Assembly (NCBI GenBank): GCA_020859645.1
Contig: JAJBVU010000197.1
Span: 1 to 23,108 of the forward strand
Reading direction: 5' to 3'
From: Eubacterium sp.
GTDB lineage: Bacteria; Bacillota; Clostridia; Lachnospirales; CAG-274
Length of the DNA: 23,108 nt
Of this stretch, positions 8,116 to 14,782 are shown in pieces. The first letter of the stretch is position 1; each line of letters begins with the position of its first letter. Below the pieces are notes generated by a model. It was not told where the DNA came from. It worked only from the letters and a program-made list of their open reading frames with translations, and searched no databases. A program made the position numbers and the translations under genes.

Positions 8116-8991
8116 TTATAAAAAAAGTTTGATAGCTTTGGGAATGTTTTCTATTGTTAAGGGAAGGCTGTCTCCAACCTCGCCGTCAATGTCGGTAGAT
8201 GTTTTACCGCCAAAGCATTCTATTTTGGCACTTTTGTCTTTAAAATGAAGTATATTTTTGTTTTTGGGAAGCTCCCCTTTGAAATATTGTATCAAAAGCT
8301 TAGGCACCTCAAGTACGTCGCAGTCTCTGAAAAACAAAAAGTCCAACTGTCCGTCCTGCATATCCGCCGCCGGGGTCAGATTTTTAATTCCTCCCGTACC
8401 CGATGAATTGAGAGCCAAAAACAAAACCGCCTTTTCACGGAAAACCTCTCCCTCCGAATTTGTAATTTTAAGCTCCAAAGGAGTATATTCCGTAATCTGC
8501 CGAACAGCCTCTATATAATAGGCAAGTCTGCCTATATTGGCTTTTAAATTGTTGTCAATAATTGAGCTTATGTCGGAAAAAAGCCCTCCGGCACAGACGT
8601 TTATAAAATATTTGGTGCCTGCTTTCCCTACATCTAAGGGAACAGTTCTGTTTTCACCTATTATTTTGCAGATTTCCTCGGGGTTTTGGGGAAGGTCTAA
8701 AAAAGAAGCAAAATCGTTGGCAGTACCTGAAGGAAAAACAGCTAAGGGAATATGGTTTAAGCCCTTGTTCATAATGTGGTTAAGAACAATATTTATCGTT
8801 CCGTCTCCTCCGGCAGCGGCAAAAGCCGAAAACTCACTGCCGAAGGCTTCCGAAAGGGGCAGACTGCCGCCTATTCGAAAAGGACAGACCTCATATCCCG
8901 AATTTTGCAAAAGACCTATTATAAGGTCTAAATTTTCGCCGAAGGTTCGGCTGCCCGAATATGGATTGTAAATCAGTCTCAGCTTTTTCAT
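8116..8991 (-). CDS. diacylglycerol kinase-family lipid kinase (DgkB/YegS/BmrU type)
   Basis: This predicted soluble or membrane-associated lipid kinase of 291 residues is the normal length for the DAGK-catalytic/YegS family. The nucleotide-binding region shows NPYSG (9-13), AAAGGDGTIN around GGDGT (61-65), and PSGTANDFA (87-95), the three family hallmarks. The C-terminal beta-sandwich domain includes NVCAGGLFSD and DGQLDFLFF. Members phosphorylate diacylglycerol or related lipids to feed phosphatidate back into phospholipid synthesis; the exact lipid here is not visible. It is the first gene of a unit with argS and probably the transporter, driven by the promoter at 9023-9051. The ribosome site AGG at 9001-8999 lies 7 nt from the ATG. 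Confidence 0.92.
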   Translation of the reverse strand: MKKLRLIYNPYSGSRTFGENLDLIIGLLQNSGYEVCPFRIGGSLPLSEAFGSEFSAFAAAGGDGTINIVLNHIMNKGLNHIPLAVFPSGTANDFASFLDLPQNPEEICKIIGENRTVPLDVGKAGTKYFINVCAGGLFSDISSIIDNNLKANIGRLAYYIEAVRQITEYTPLELKITNSEGEVFREKAVLFLALNSSGTGGIKNLTPAADMQDGQLDFLFFRDCDVLEVPKLLIQYFKGELPKNKNILHFKDKSAKIECFGGKTSTDIDGEVGDSLPLTIENIPKAIKLFL

Positions 8992-9022
8992 ACTTTTTCC
9001 TGCCTTCCTTTTTCATATGCCT

Positions 9023-9051
9023 ATTATAACCCTGTTTGCCTTTGTTTTCAA
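9023..9051 (-). promoter_or_regulatory. sigma-A-type promoter of the lipid kinase-argS unit
   Basis: TTGAAA (9051-9046) and TATAAT (9028-9023) on the minus strand are spaced by 17 bp. The predicted start near 9016 leaves a leader of only about 25 nt. Confidence 0.75.
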
Positions 9052-9086
9052 GTCTAAATAAAATAAATTACGGGCTGAACCCGTTC

Positions 9087-9125
9087 AAAAAAACGGCGTA
9101 CAGGTTTTAAAGAGCCCATACGCCG
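9087..9125 (-). terminator. intrinsic terminator after pnp
   Basis: On the minus strand CGGCGTA (9125-9119) pairs with TACGCCG (9100-9094) and is followed by seven T residues (9093-9087). A smaller CGGG/CCCG hairpin at 9071-9083 follows. It cleanly separates pnp from the lipid kinase promoter. Confidence 0.85.
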
Positions 9126-9144
9126 CTATGCTTTTTATTATATT

Positions 9145-11334
9145 TTAATCTTCTCTTCTGGGAGTTCTCTTACGGGGCTTAAAGTCTCCTCTTGGTCTTT
9201 CGGGTCTTTCCTTATAGCCCTCGGGCTTAGGAAGGCACGCCTTTCTTGAAAGGTTAATTCTGCCCTGATCGTCTATTTCCTTAACCATTACGTTTACATA
9301 GTCGCCCTCTTTAAGAACGTCCTCTGCCTTTTCAACGTATTTATAGTCAAGATCCTTCATTCTTATAAGCCCTTCCTTATCGGGAGCAATTTCAACAAAA
9401 ACGCCGAAGCTCATAATTTTTGTTACCTTACCCTCGAAGAAAGCGCCGGGCTCGGGGTCTGTTACTATAGCCAAAATCATGCTGATAGCCTTTCCGATAG
9501 CCTCAGAGCTTTTTGAAGAAACATAAACCTTTCCGTCGTCCTCAGTGTCGATTTTATCAACGCCCGATTCCTCGATAATACGGTTGATTGTCTTGCCCTT
9601 TGAGCCTACAACCTCGCCGATTCTTGAGGGGTCAATCTGAACAAATTCAATCTTGGGAGCATATTCTGAAATATGGTCTCTGACCTCGGGGATAGCCTTA
9701 AGCATAACCTCGTCAAGTATATAAAGTCTTGCTTCGTGACATCTCTTTAATGCGCCCATAATAATTTCAGGTGTAAGACCGTGGATTTTAATATCCATCT
9801 GAATTGCTGTAATACCCTTGTGAGTACCGGCAACCTTAAAGTCCATATCGCCGAAGAAGTCCTCAAGACCCTGAATATCAGTTAAAAGAACAAAGTCGTC
9901 GTCTGTTTCGCCTGTAACAAGACCGCAGCTTATACCTGCAACGGGAGCCTTAATAGGTACGCCGGCAGCCATAAGAGAAAGAGTTGAACCGCAGACTGAG
10001 CCCTGTGATGTAGAGCCGTTTGAGCTTACAACCTCGGAAACAAGTCTTATTGCATAGGGGAATTCCTCTTCAGAGGGAATTACCGGAAGGAGCGCTCTTT
10101 CCGCAAGGGCGCCGTGACCGATTTCACGTCTGCCGGGGCTTCTTGAAGGACGTGTTTCACCGACTGAATAGCTGGGGAAGTTATAGTGGTGCATATATCT
10201 CTTGCTTGTTTCGTCCTCGTCAAGACCGTCAATTCTCTGACCGTCGCCCACAGTGCCTAAGGTGGTTATTGTAAGAACCTGTGTCTGACCTCTCTTGAAA
10301 AGACCTGAGCCGTGAACTCTGGGAATAACGTCAACCTCAGCTGAAAGAGGACGAATTTCGTCAAGCTTTCTGCCGTCGGGACGCTTGTGGTCCTTAAGGA
10401 TCATTCTTCTGACAGTTTCCTTTTCGAATTTATAAATTGCTTCGTCAATGTCTGCGCAGTATTTAGCTTCGTCATCGCCGCAGAAGCTTTCCTTAAGGGC
10501 TTCGATTGTTTCGGCTGTTATGGCTGAAATCTGCTCGTCTCTGTCCTGCTTAAGCTCAGCAAAAACAGCTGTTTCCATTCTTTCGTCTGTAATAAAGCTC
10601 TTGATTGCTTCATAAAGACTGCTGTCAACAACGTGTTCTTCATATGAGTGCTTGGGCTTTCCTATTTTATCCTGAAGATCCTTTATAAATGAAGCGATTT
10701 TAACGTTCTCCTTGTGACCGAACATAATAGCTTCATACATTTCTTCATCTGTAATTTCCTGAGCGCCTGCTTCAATCATCATAACCCTGTCGGTTGTTGA
10801 AGCAACTGTAAGAGTAAGTCTTGACTTTGCTCTCTGCTCTCTGTTGGGGTTAATGATATATTCTCCGTCAACCATACCTACGTTTACTGCTCCTGTAGGG
10901 CCTTGGAAGGGTATATCGGAAATAGAAAGAGCAACTGAAGCGCCTACCATAGCGCAAACCTCAGGACTGTTTTCCTGATCTACGGAAAGAACTGTTGCGT
11001 TAATGCAGACATCGTTTCTGTAGTCCTTGGGGAAAAGAGGTCTGATAGGTCTGTCGATAACTCTTGATGTTAAAATAGCGTGTTCGGAAGGTCTGCCTTC
11101 TCTTTTGTTGAAGCCTCCGGGGATTTTCCCTGCGGCATACATTTTTTCTTCATAGTCAATGCTTAATGGGAAGAAGTCGATGCCGTCTCTGGGCTTTTCG
11201 GAAGCGGTTGCTGTAACGAGGACTGTTGTGTCGCCGTATCTGACGATAACAGCTCCTCCTGCAAGCTCCGCAACTCTGCCTATTTCAAAGGACATATCTC
11301 TTCCGCCTATTTCAAGTGAATAAGTCTGAAACAT
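9145..11334 (-). CDS. pnp: polyribonucleotide nucleotidyltransferase (PNPase)
   Basis: This is the 3'-5' phosphorolytic exoribonuclease of RNA decay; 729 residues is a full-length product. Order: first RNase PH domain (about 10-145), all-helical domain (about 240-315), second RNase PH domain (about 320-550) with GDMDFK (495-500), KH domain (about 560-620) with GSKG (577-580), S1 domain (about 630-698), and a short basic Arg/Pro tail. The residues equivalent to the E. coli metal and phosphate site D486/D492/K494 are D492/D498/K500. The FFGDMDFKVAGT and GRREIGHGALAERAL stretches are unmistakable. The start is ATG 11334 with AAAGGAG at 11347-11341. It follows rpsO in the classical order. Between them lie a terminator and a large nested stem that ends immediately before the ribosome site, suggesting leader-based control. 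Confidence 0.98.
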   Translation of the reverse strand: MFQTYSLEIGGRDMSFEIGRVAELAGGAVIVRYGDTTVLVTATASEKPRDGIDFFPLSIDYEEKMYAAGKIPGGFNKREGRPSEHAILTSRVIDRPIRPLFPKDYRNDVCINATVLSVDQENSPEVCAMVGASVALSISDIPFQGPTGAVNVGMVDGEYIINPNREQRAKSRLTLTVASTTDRVMMIEAGAQEITDEEMYEAIMFGHKENVKIASFIKDLQDKIGKPKHSYEEHVVDSSLYEAIKSFITDERMETAVFAELKQDRDEQISAITAETIEALKESFCGDDEAKYCADIDEAIYKFEKETVRRMILKDHKRPDGRKLDEIRPLSAEVDVIPRVHGSGLFKRGQTQVLTITTLGTVGDGQRIDGLDEDETSKRYMHHYNFPSYSVGETRPSRSPGRREIGHGALAERALLPVIPSEEEFPYAIRLVSEVVSSNGSTSQGSVCGSTLSLMAAGVPIKAPVAGISCGLVTGETDDDFVLLTDIQGLEDFFGDMDFKVAGTHKGITAIQMDIKIHGLTPEIIMGALKRCHEARLYILDEVMLKAIPEVRDHISEYAPKIEFVQIDPSRIGEVVGSKGKTINRIIEESGVDKIDTEDDGKVYVSSKSSEAIGKAISMILAIVTDPEPGAFFEGKVTKIMSFGVFVEIAPDKEGLIRMKDLDYKYVEKAEDVLKEGDYVNVMVKEIDDQGRINLSRKACLPKPEGYKERPERPRGDFKPRKRTPRRED

Positions 11335-11350
11335 AAAAATCTCCTTTCAA

Positions 11351-11484
11351 GCTTAAGCAGATTTTGCCTTCGAAATATTTACTCGTTTCAAAAAGCGGCA
11401 TTTTAATCTGACCCACTTTCTCAAACGAATAAATAGACTTTTTTATCTCCGCATAAAAAAGCTCAAAGCGCAAAGTCTGCTTAA
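11351..11484 (-). promoter_or_regulatory. large nested stem in the pnp leader
   Basis: Read as minus-strand RNA, the outer stem pairs 11484-11470 with 11367-11353 (14 of 15 pairs). A side hairpin pairs 11461-11453 with 11446-11438 (9 perfect pairs, 6-nt loop). An inner stem pairs 11434-11416 with 11395-11377 (18 of 19, two of them G-U) over a 20-nt loop. The outer stem ends 5 nt before the pnp ribosome site. The G-U pairs form only in the minus-strand transcript, which fits a leader-RNA role. E. coli pnp is known to be autoregulated after RNase III cleavage of a leader stem; the analogy here is inference. Confidence 0.65.
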
Positions 11485-11522
11485 AAATAACGGGGGCAAA
11501 GCCAACCGACCCTGCCCCGTTT
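11483..11522 (-). terminator. terminator between rpsO and pnp
   Basis: AACGGGGC (11522-11515) pairs with GCCCCCGTT (11497-11489, one extra C), followed by ATTTTTAA. The 3' end of the T run overlaps the first bases of the pnp-leader outer stem. I see no convincing pnp promoter downstream, so partial read-through from rpsO is expected. Confidence 0.7.
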
Positions 11523-11538
11523 TAATGTTAAACAGTTA

Positions 11539-11796
11539 TTATTTTCTCAAGCCAAGCTCGGCAATAAGGTTACGATATTTAACAATGTCTTTTCTCTTAA
11601 TGTAGTTAAGAAGTCCTTTTCTCTGACCTACCATTTTAAGAAGACCTCTTCTTGAGTGGTGATCCTTCTTATGAACCTTAAGATGTTCTGTTAAGTGGTT
11701 AATTCTCTCTGTTAAAAGAGCAACCTGAACCTCGGGCGAACCTGTGTCTGCTTCGTTTCTGCCGAATTTAGCGGCAATAGCTTTCTTGTCAATCAT
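11539..11796 (-). CDS. rpsO: 30S ribosomal protein S15
   Basis: S15 binds the central domain of 16S rRNA early in small-subunit assembly. The 85-residue product is near the usual 87-89. It carries the family signature around HKKDHHSRRGLLKMVGQRK and ends RNLIAELGLRK. The N-terminal part NEADTGSPEVQVALLTERI is also typical. The start ATG at 11796 has AGGAGG at 11810-11805, 8 nt upstream. It is transcribed from 11902-11930 through a leader of about 100 nt and followed by pnp, the order common to many bacteria. Confidence 0.98.
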   Translation of the reverse strand: MIDKKAIAAKFGRNEADTGSPEVQVALLTERINHLTEHLKVHKKDHHSRRGLLKMVGQRKGLLNYIKRKDIVKYRNLIAELGLRK

Positions 11797-11826
11797 TTTA
11801 AATTCCTCCTGAAAAATTTTTAATCC

Positions 11827-11871
11827 CCCGATACTGCGAGACGGCCGGAGATTCCAACCCCATAGTACGGG
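11827..11871 (-). promoter_or_regulatory. rpsO leader structure, candidate S15 autoregulatory site
   Basis: In minus-strand RNA, CCCGUACU (11871-11864) can pair with AGUAUCGGG (11835-11827, one bulge). It encloses GGUUGG (11859-11854) paired to CCGGCC (11848-11843) over a 5-nt loop, with two adjacent G-U pairs flanked by G-C. S15 is known to recognise a helix junction with a G-U/G-C element in rRNA and in several rpsO leaders. The pairing is seen; binding is inference. Confidence 0.4.
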
Positions 11872-11901
11872 ATAAACTCGTCAACAACAGTCAACTTGAT
11901 T

Positions 11902-11930
11902 ATTATATCACGCCTTTTTCCCGATTTCAA
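11902..11930 (-). promoter_or_regulatory. sigma-A-type promoter of rpsO
   Basis: TTGAAA (11930-11925) and TATAAT (11907-11902) on the minus strand are spaced by 17 bp. The predicted start is near 11895. Confidence 0.8.
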
Positions 11931-11975
11931 GCCCTAAATCATAAAATATAAATTTTTTTACTGCATGTGATAAGG

Positions 11976-12012
11976 AAAGAAGCCCCTGCCGATAAAACAG
12001 AGGGGCTTCTTT
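11976..12012 (-). terminator. terminator after pgi
   Basis: A perfect 12-bp stem, AAAGAAGCCCCT (11976-11987) with AGGGGCTTCTTT (12001-12012), encloses a 13-nt loop. On the minus strand the 3' arm supplies TTCTTTCC as a modest T-rich tail. It lies 36 bp after the pgi stop and before the rpsO promoter. Confidence 0.7.
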
Positions 12013-12047
12013 GATTAAGCATTAATTAATAAAAGTAGAAGTCAATA

Positions 12048-13382
12048 TCAGTCGATAAGTCTTGCTTCAAGAGCTTCCTTGTCGGCTTCATAGCCGGGCT
12101 TGCCTAAAAGGGCAAACATATTCTTCTTATATGATTCAACGCCGGGCTGGTCGAAGGGGTTAACTGCTAAAAGATAGCCGCTGATTGCAAGAGCCTTTTC
12201 GAAGAAGTAAACGATTTCGCCGAAGCTGTAAGCACTTGTATCCTCGATTTCGATAACCATTGTGGGAACGCCGCCGTCGATATGAGCAAGATATGTGCCT
12301 GCGTATGCCTTAGAGTTTACATACTGCATAGTCTTGCCTGCTACGAAGTTAAGACCGTCGATGTTTTCTTCATCAAAGAGAATTTCAAGATCCTTCTTGG
12401 AGTTCTTAACCCAGAGAACCGTTTCGAACATATTTCTTGTTCCGTCCTGAATGAACTGACCGATTGAGTGAAGGTCTGTTGAGAAGTTAGCTGAAACAGG
12501 GAAGGTACCCTTCTGATCCTTGCCTTCTGACTCTGCGAAAAGCTGCTTATACCATTCGCCGAACATTGTGAGGCAGGGCTCGTAGTTAGCAAGAATTTCA
12601 ATAACCTTGCCCTTCTTGTTAAGAAGTGCTCTTGTAATGGCATATTTAGCACAGTCATTGTCAAGGCCCTTATACTTAGCTGCTGCGTCTGCTGCGCCCT
12701 TCATAACTGCGTCAATGTCGATGCCTGCTGCTGCCATAAGAACAAGACCTACGGGAGTAAGTACTGAGAAACGTCCGCCTACGTCATCGGGAATAACGAA
12801 TGTCTGATAGCCTTCCTTATCAGAGAAGTTCTTAAGGGCTCCTCTTGCTTTGTCTGTTGTAGCGTAAATTCTCTTAACAGCCTCTTCCTTGCCATACTTA
12901 TCCTCAAGAAGCTTCTTGAAAATTCTGAAAGCGATAGCAGGCTCTGTTGTTGTTCCGGACTTGGAGATTACGTTGATTGAGAAGTCTCTTCCGTCAATCA
13001 TTTCCATAATGTCGGTGAGATATTCTGAGCTGATGTTGTTGCCTACGAAGTAAACATCGGGGAGACCGGGGTGCTTTTTGCTGTTGTAGAACATGCCGTT
13101 GATGAAATCAAGGGCTGCTCTGCCGCCTAAATAAGAACCGCCGATACCGATAACAATAAGAACCTCGCTGTCGGACTGAATTTTCTTTCCGGCTGCCTTA
13201 ATTCTTTCAAATTCTTCCTTGTCATAATTAACGGGAAGGTCTACCCAGCCCAAAAAGTCGTTGCCTGCGCCCTCTTTTGAATATACAAGGCTGTCGGCAA
13301 GCTTTGCCATAGGTTCAATCTTTGCATACTCTTCGTCTCTTACAAAATTTTTAACACCTGCTAATTTGAGTTTAATTGACAT
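12048..13382 (-). CDS. pgi: glucose-6-phosphate isomerase
   Basis: Pgi interconverts glucose 6-phosphate and fructose 6-phosphate in cytoplasmic glycolysis and gluconeogenesis. At 444 residues it is the short Firmicute form. The first sugar-isomerase domain carries IGIGGSYLGGRAAL (78-91) and the phosphate-binding SKSGTTTE (140-147). The second has GGRFSVLTPVGL (202-213), the signature around EWYKQLFAESEGK (276-288, catalytic Glu E286 region), H305 in DLHSIGQFIQDG, and near the C-terminus NPFDQPGVESYKK. The start has GGAGGT at 13395-13390, 7 nt upstream. It appears to be monocistronic. No strong promoter is visible immediately upstream, which leaves open whether it is fed by the transcript starting near 13698. 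Confidence 0.98.
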   Translation of the reverse strand: MSIKLKLAGVKNFVRDEEYAKIEPMAKLADSLVYSKEGAGNDFLGWVDLPVNYDKEEFERIKAAGKKIQSDSEVLIVIGIGGSYLGGRAALDFINGMFYNSKKHPGLPDVYFVGNNISSEYLTDIMEMIDGRDFSINVISKSGTTTEPAIAFRIFKKLLEDKYGKEEAVKRIYATTDKARGALKNFSDKEGYQTFVIPDDVGGRFSVLTPVGLVLMAAAGIDIDAVMKGAADAAAKYKGLDNDCAKYAITRALLNKKGKVIEILANYEPCLTMFGEWYKQLFAESEGKDQKGTFPVSANFSTDLHSIGQFIQDGTRNMFETVLWVKNSKKDLEILFDEENIDGLNFVAGKTMQYVNSKAYAGTYLAHIDGGVPTMVIEIEDTSAYSFGEIVYFFEKALAISGYLLAVNPFDQPGVESYKKNMFALLGKPGYEADKEALEARLID

Positions 13383-13565
13383 TTTTTATACCTCCGTATT
13401 ATTTTTTAATGCTGTTTGGCACATATGCATAACGCATAGTATACCCTTTCTTCCATTCTATCACATTTCAAACAAGATTTCCATATGTTTTTGAATTTTT
13501 TTTGTAAGATTTTTTGAAAAAATTATACGTAAGCTGCTGACAGATGTGTTTAATGAAAAGAAAAG

Positions 13566-13698
13566 CAACGAAAAAAGGCTCCTCAGGGTGGAGAAGCCTT
13601 TTTCCAATAAAGAGAAGGTATTTTTATGGGGTTTTACAGTTTAAACATATTGGGGGATGTCATAAACTGTGTGTGAAAATGTTTAAGAGTTTTCACAG
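13566..13698 (-). ncRNA. candidate small RNA or attenuated leader upstream of pgi
   Basis: A minus-strand extended -10 promoter (13712-13704) and a hairpin terminator with a T run (13603-13571) bound about 130 nt with no protein gene. Hairpin 1 pairs 13696-13690 with 13679-13673. Hairpin 2 pairs 13669-13663 with 13643-13637 and 13660-13657 with 13648-13645, and its loop reads CCCCCAAU. Loop bases CCAAU (13653-13649) are complementary to AUUGG at 13608-13604 just before the terminator, a possible pseudoknot. The segment 13669-13665 can alternatively pair with 13700-13696. No known family recognised. It could be a free sRNA with a C-rich loop or a conditional leader of pgi. Confidence 0.35.
13571..13603 (-). 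terminator. terminator upstream of pgi
   Basis: The A-rich arm with GGCTCC at 13571-13582 pairs with GGAG-AA-GCC plus a T-rich arm at 13590-13603, with a small bulge. The minus strand ends in six T residues. The A/T tracts on both sides also make it usable on the plus strand. Confidence 0.7.
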
Positions 13699-13857
13699 TT
13701 ATTATTATATCAGATTTCAAGAATACGTGTGACCTAAGATTAACAAAATTTTTATTTAATTTTGGCTATGTTGCACAACCGCCGAAATTCGTGTAGGTGT
13801 TTTGCACAAACAAAGTCAAATTCAAAGCTTATTTTTTGACGGCTAAATTTTGACACC
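13604..13857. other. AT-rich gene-free stretch between pgi and the stalk protein
   Basis: No protein gene is supported here. Besides the promoter and hairpins of the candidate RNA at its left end, it holds two direct copies of TTGCACAA (13771-13778, 13802-13809) 31 bp apart. It also has an inverted pair GTCAAA/TTTGAC (13815-13820, 13834-13839) followed on the minus strand by a T-rich stretch, which may end the stalk-protein transcript weakly. Confidence 0.5.
13704..13712 (-). promoter_or_regulatory. extended -10 promoter of the candidate RNA
   Basis: TGATATAAT on the minus strand (13712-13704) matches the extended -10 form TGnTATAAT. No good -35 stands 17 bp upstream; an extended -10 can compensate for that. 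The predicted start is near 13698. Confidence 0.5.
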
Positions 13858-14547
13858 TTATTCCTTAACAACAATAGAAACGGGATTGTTTTCGGGAGGA
13901 AGGCTTAATGTCATTTCTTCGCCGTATTCTACGGTGATTTTTGTCCCTTCCGTCAATGCTTCCAAGCCTAATGCATTTCCGTCGCTGTCGGTTATTGCCG
14001 TTTCCTCGCTTATGATAAGAACAACCTCTCCACGCTCACTGTCATTTATGACTATTTCGTTTTCGGAAACGGAAGCTATAACTCCTTCACCCACTGCCGT
14101 CTCGGAAGAGGCTTCCGGCTGTTCCTCTTCATTATAAATTGTAATTATGTTGTAAGCGGTTTCCGTTTTGACAATGTCATAGCCTAAAAGGCTTTCAAAG
14201 GTATCAACGGGTATGTATGTCACACCGTTCTCTAAAATCGGCTCGCCGTCATAGGCTATAGGGGCTGTTTTGGCAAATGTGTAGCCGTTTACGCCTATTG
14301 AAAATGTTATGTAAAGAGGTCCGCCGTTTGAAATAATGACGGTTTTGGTTTCCCCCTGCCATTCCACATTAAGCCCCATAGCTTCAGCCACTGCTCTCAC
14401 AGGCATATAGTCCATATCGTTATAAACGATTACGCCGCTGTTTTCTATTTCACTGTAGTCAAGCTCCATGTGCTTTGCTTCCGCTGCGCTGACACTTGCC
14501 GACATCAAAGCGGCAAATACTGCCCCTAATATCAGTTTTCTTTTCAT
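13858..14547 (-). CDS. secreted protein with copper amine oxidase N-terminal-like stalk domain
   Basis: The product has a signal peptide (MKRKLILGAVFAALMSASVSAAEA) and then a copper amine oxidase N1-like domain at about residues 25-140. The family hallmarks YMPVRAVAEAMGLNVEWQGE and GVTYIPVDTFESLLGY are present, with strands typical of repeated stalk domains. An acidic linker (EEEQPEASSETAVGE) leads to a small beta-rich C-terminal part with alternating strands. No oxidase catalytic domain is present; this domain is common in clostridial surface proteins and probably binds cell-wall or peptide ligands. I choose the ATG at 14547 (229 residues). The ATG at 14556 lies directly against the AAAGGAG ribosome site (14557-14566), whereas 14547 is 9 nt away. 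The promoter is at 14596-14624. Function unknown. Confidence 0.75.
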   Translation of the reverse strand: MKRKLILGAVFAALMSASVSAAEAKHMELDYSEIENSGVIVYNDMDYMPVRAVAEAMGLNVEWQGETKTVIISNGGPLYITFSIGVNGYTFAKTAPIAYDGEPILENGVTYIPVDTFESLLGYDIVKTETAYNIITIYNEEEQPEASSETAVGEGVIASVSENEIVINDSERGEVVLIISEETAITDSDGNALGLEALTEGTKITVEYGEEMTLSLPPENNPVSIVVKE

Positions 14548-14556
14548 TTCAGTCAT

Positions 14557-14566
14557 CTCCTTTTTT
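14557..14566 (-). promoter_or_regulatory. ribosome site deciding the stalk-protein start
   Basis: AAAAAAGGAG on the minus strand ends one base before the ATG at 14556 and 9 nt before the ATG at 14547, so the second ATG is the plausible start. Confidence 0.65.
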
Positions 14567-14571
14567 CATTG

Positions 14572-14585
14572 CCCCATTAATGGGG
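14572..14585. promoter_or_regulatory. 14-bp perfect palindrome in the stalk-protein leader
   Basis: CCCCATTAATGGGG is a perfect palindrome a few bases downstream of the predicted start (near 14589) and just upstream of the ribosome site. It could be a repressor operator, or as RNA a 4-bp hairpin with a 6-nt loop. Confidence 0.4.
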
Positions 14586-14595
14586 TGGTACTGAT

Positions 14596-14624
14596 ATAAT
14601 ACTATATTGAAGAATAAAAGTCAA
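14596..14624 (-). promoter_or_regulatory. sigma-A-type promoter of the stalk protein
   Basis: TTGACT (14624-14619) and TATTAT (14601-14596) on the minus strand are 17 bp apart. Confidence 0.6.
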
Positions 14625-14658
14625 TGCATTTGCTCGGCAGACTTTCGGAAGCCGACAA

Positions 14659-14727
14659 GCCTCCCCTTGAGGGGAGGTGGCAGCCATGCTGATTTTTGTA
14701 AAAATCAGTGTGGCTGACGAAGAGGTG
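14659..14727 (-). repeat. dispersed intergenic repeat, copy B (long form)
   Basis: On the plus strand it reads GCCTCCCCTTGAGGGGAGG, then a long hairpin 14681-14715 (CAGCCA...CTGATTTTT, loop, AAAAATCAG...TGGCTG), then GAAGAGGTG. It is the same architecture as 16695-16764 and an extended version of 4559-4603. On the minus strand it follows the stop of the BofC-like gene at 14783. Confidence 0.85.
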
Positions 14728-14782
14728 GGGCAGTCTCAATTTTCATTAAACTGCTTTTTGCTGCCTTACATCACAACAGCCC

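Noticed and set aside
13438..13483. Vegetative promoter directly before pgi
   Set aside because: TATACT and TAGAAT candidates lack a -35 at proper spacing, so I did not list it.
13544..13732. Plus-strand 62-codon frame opposite the candidate small RNA
   Set aside because: No ribosome site or promoter; its product is unrecognisable and it runs through the hairpins and terminator.
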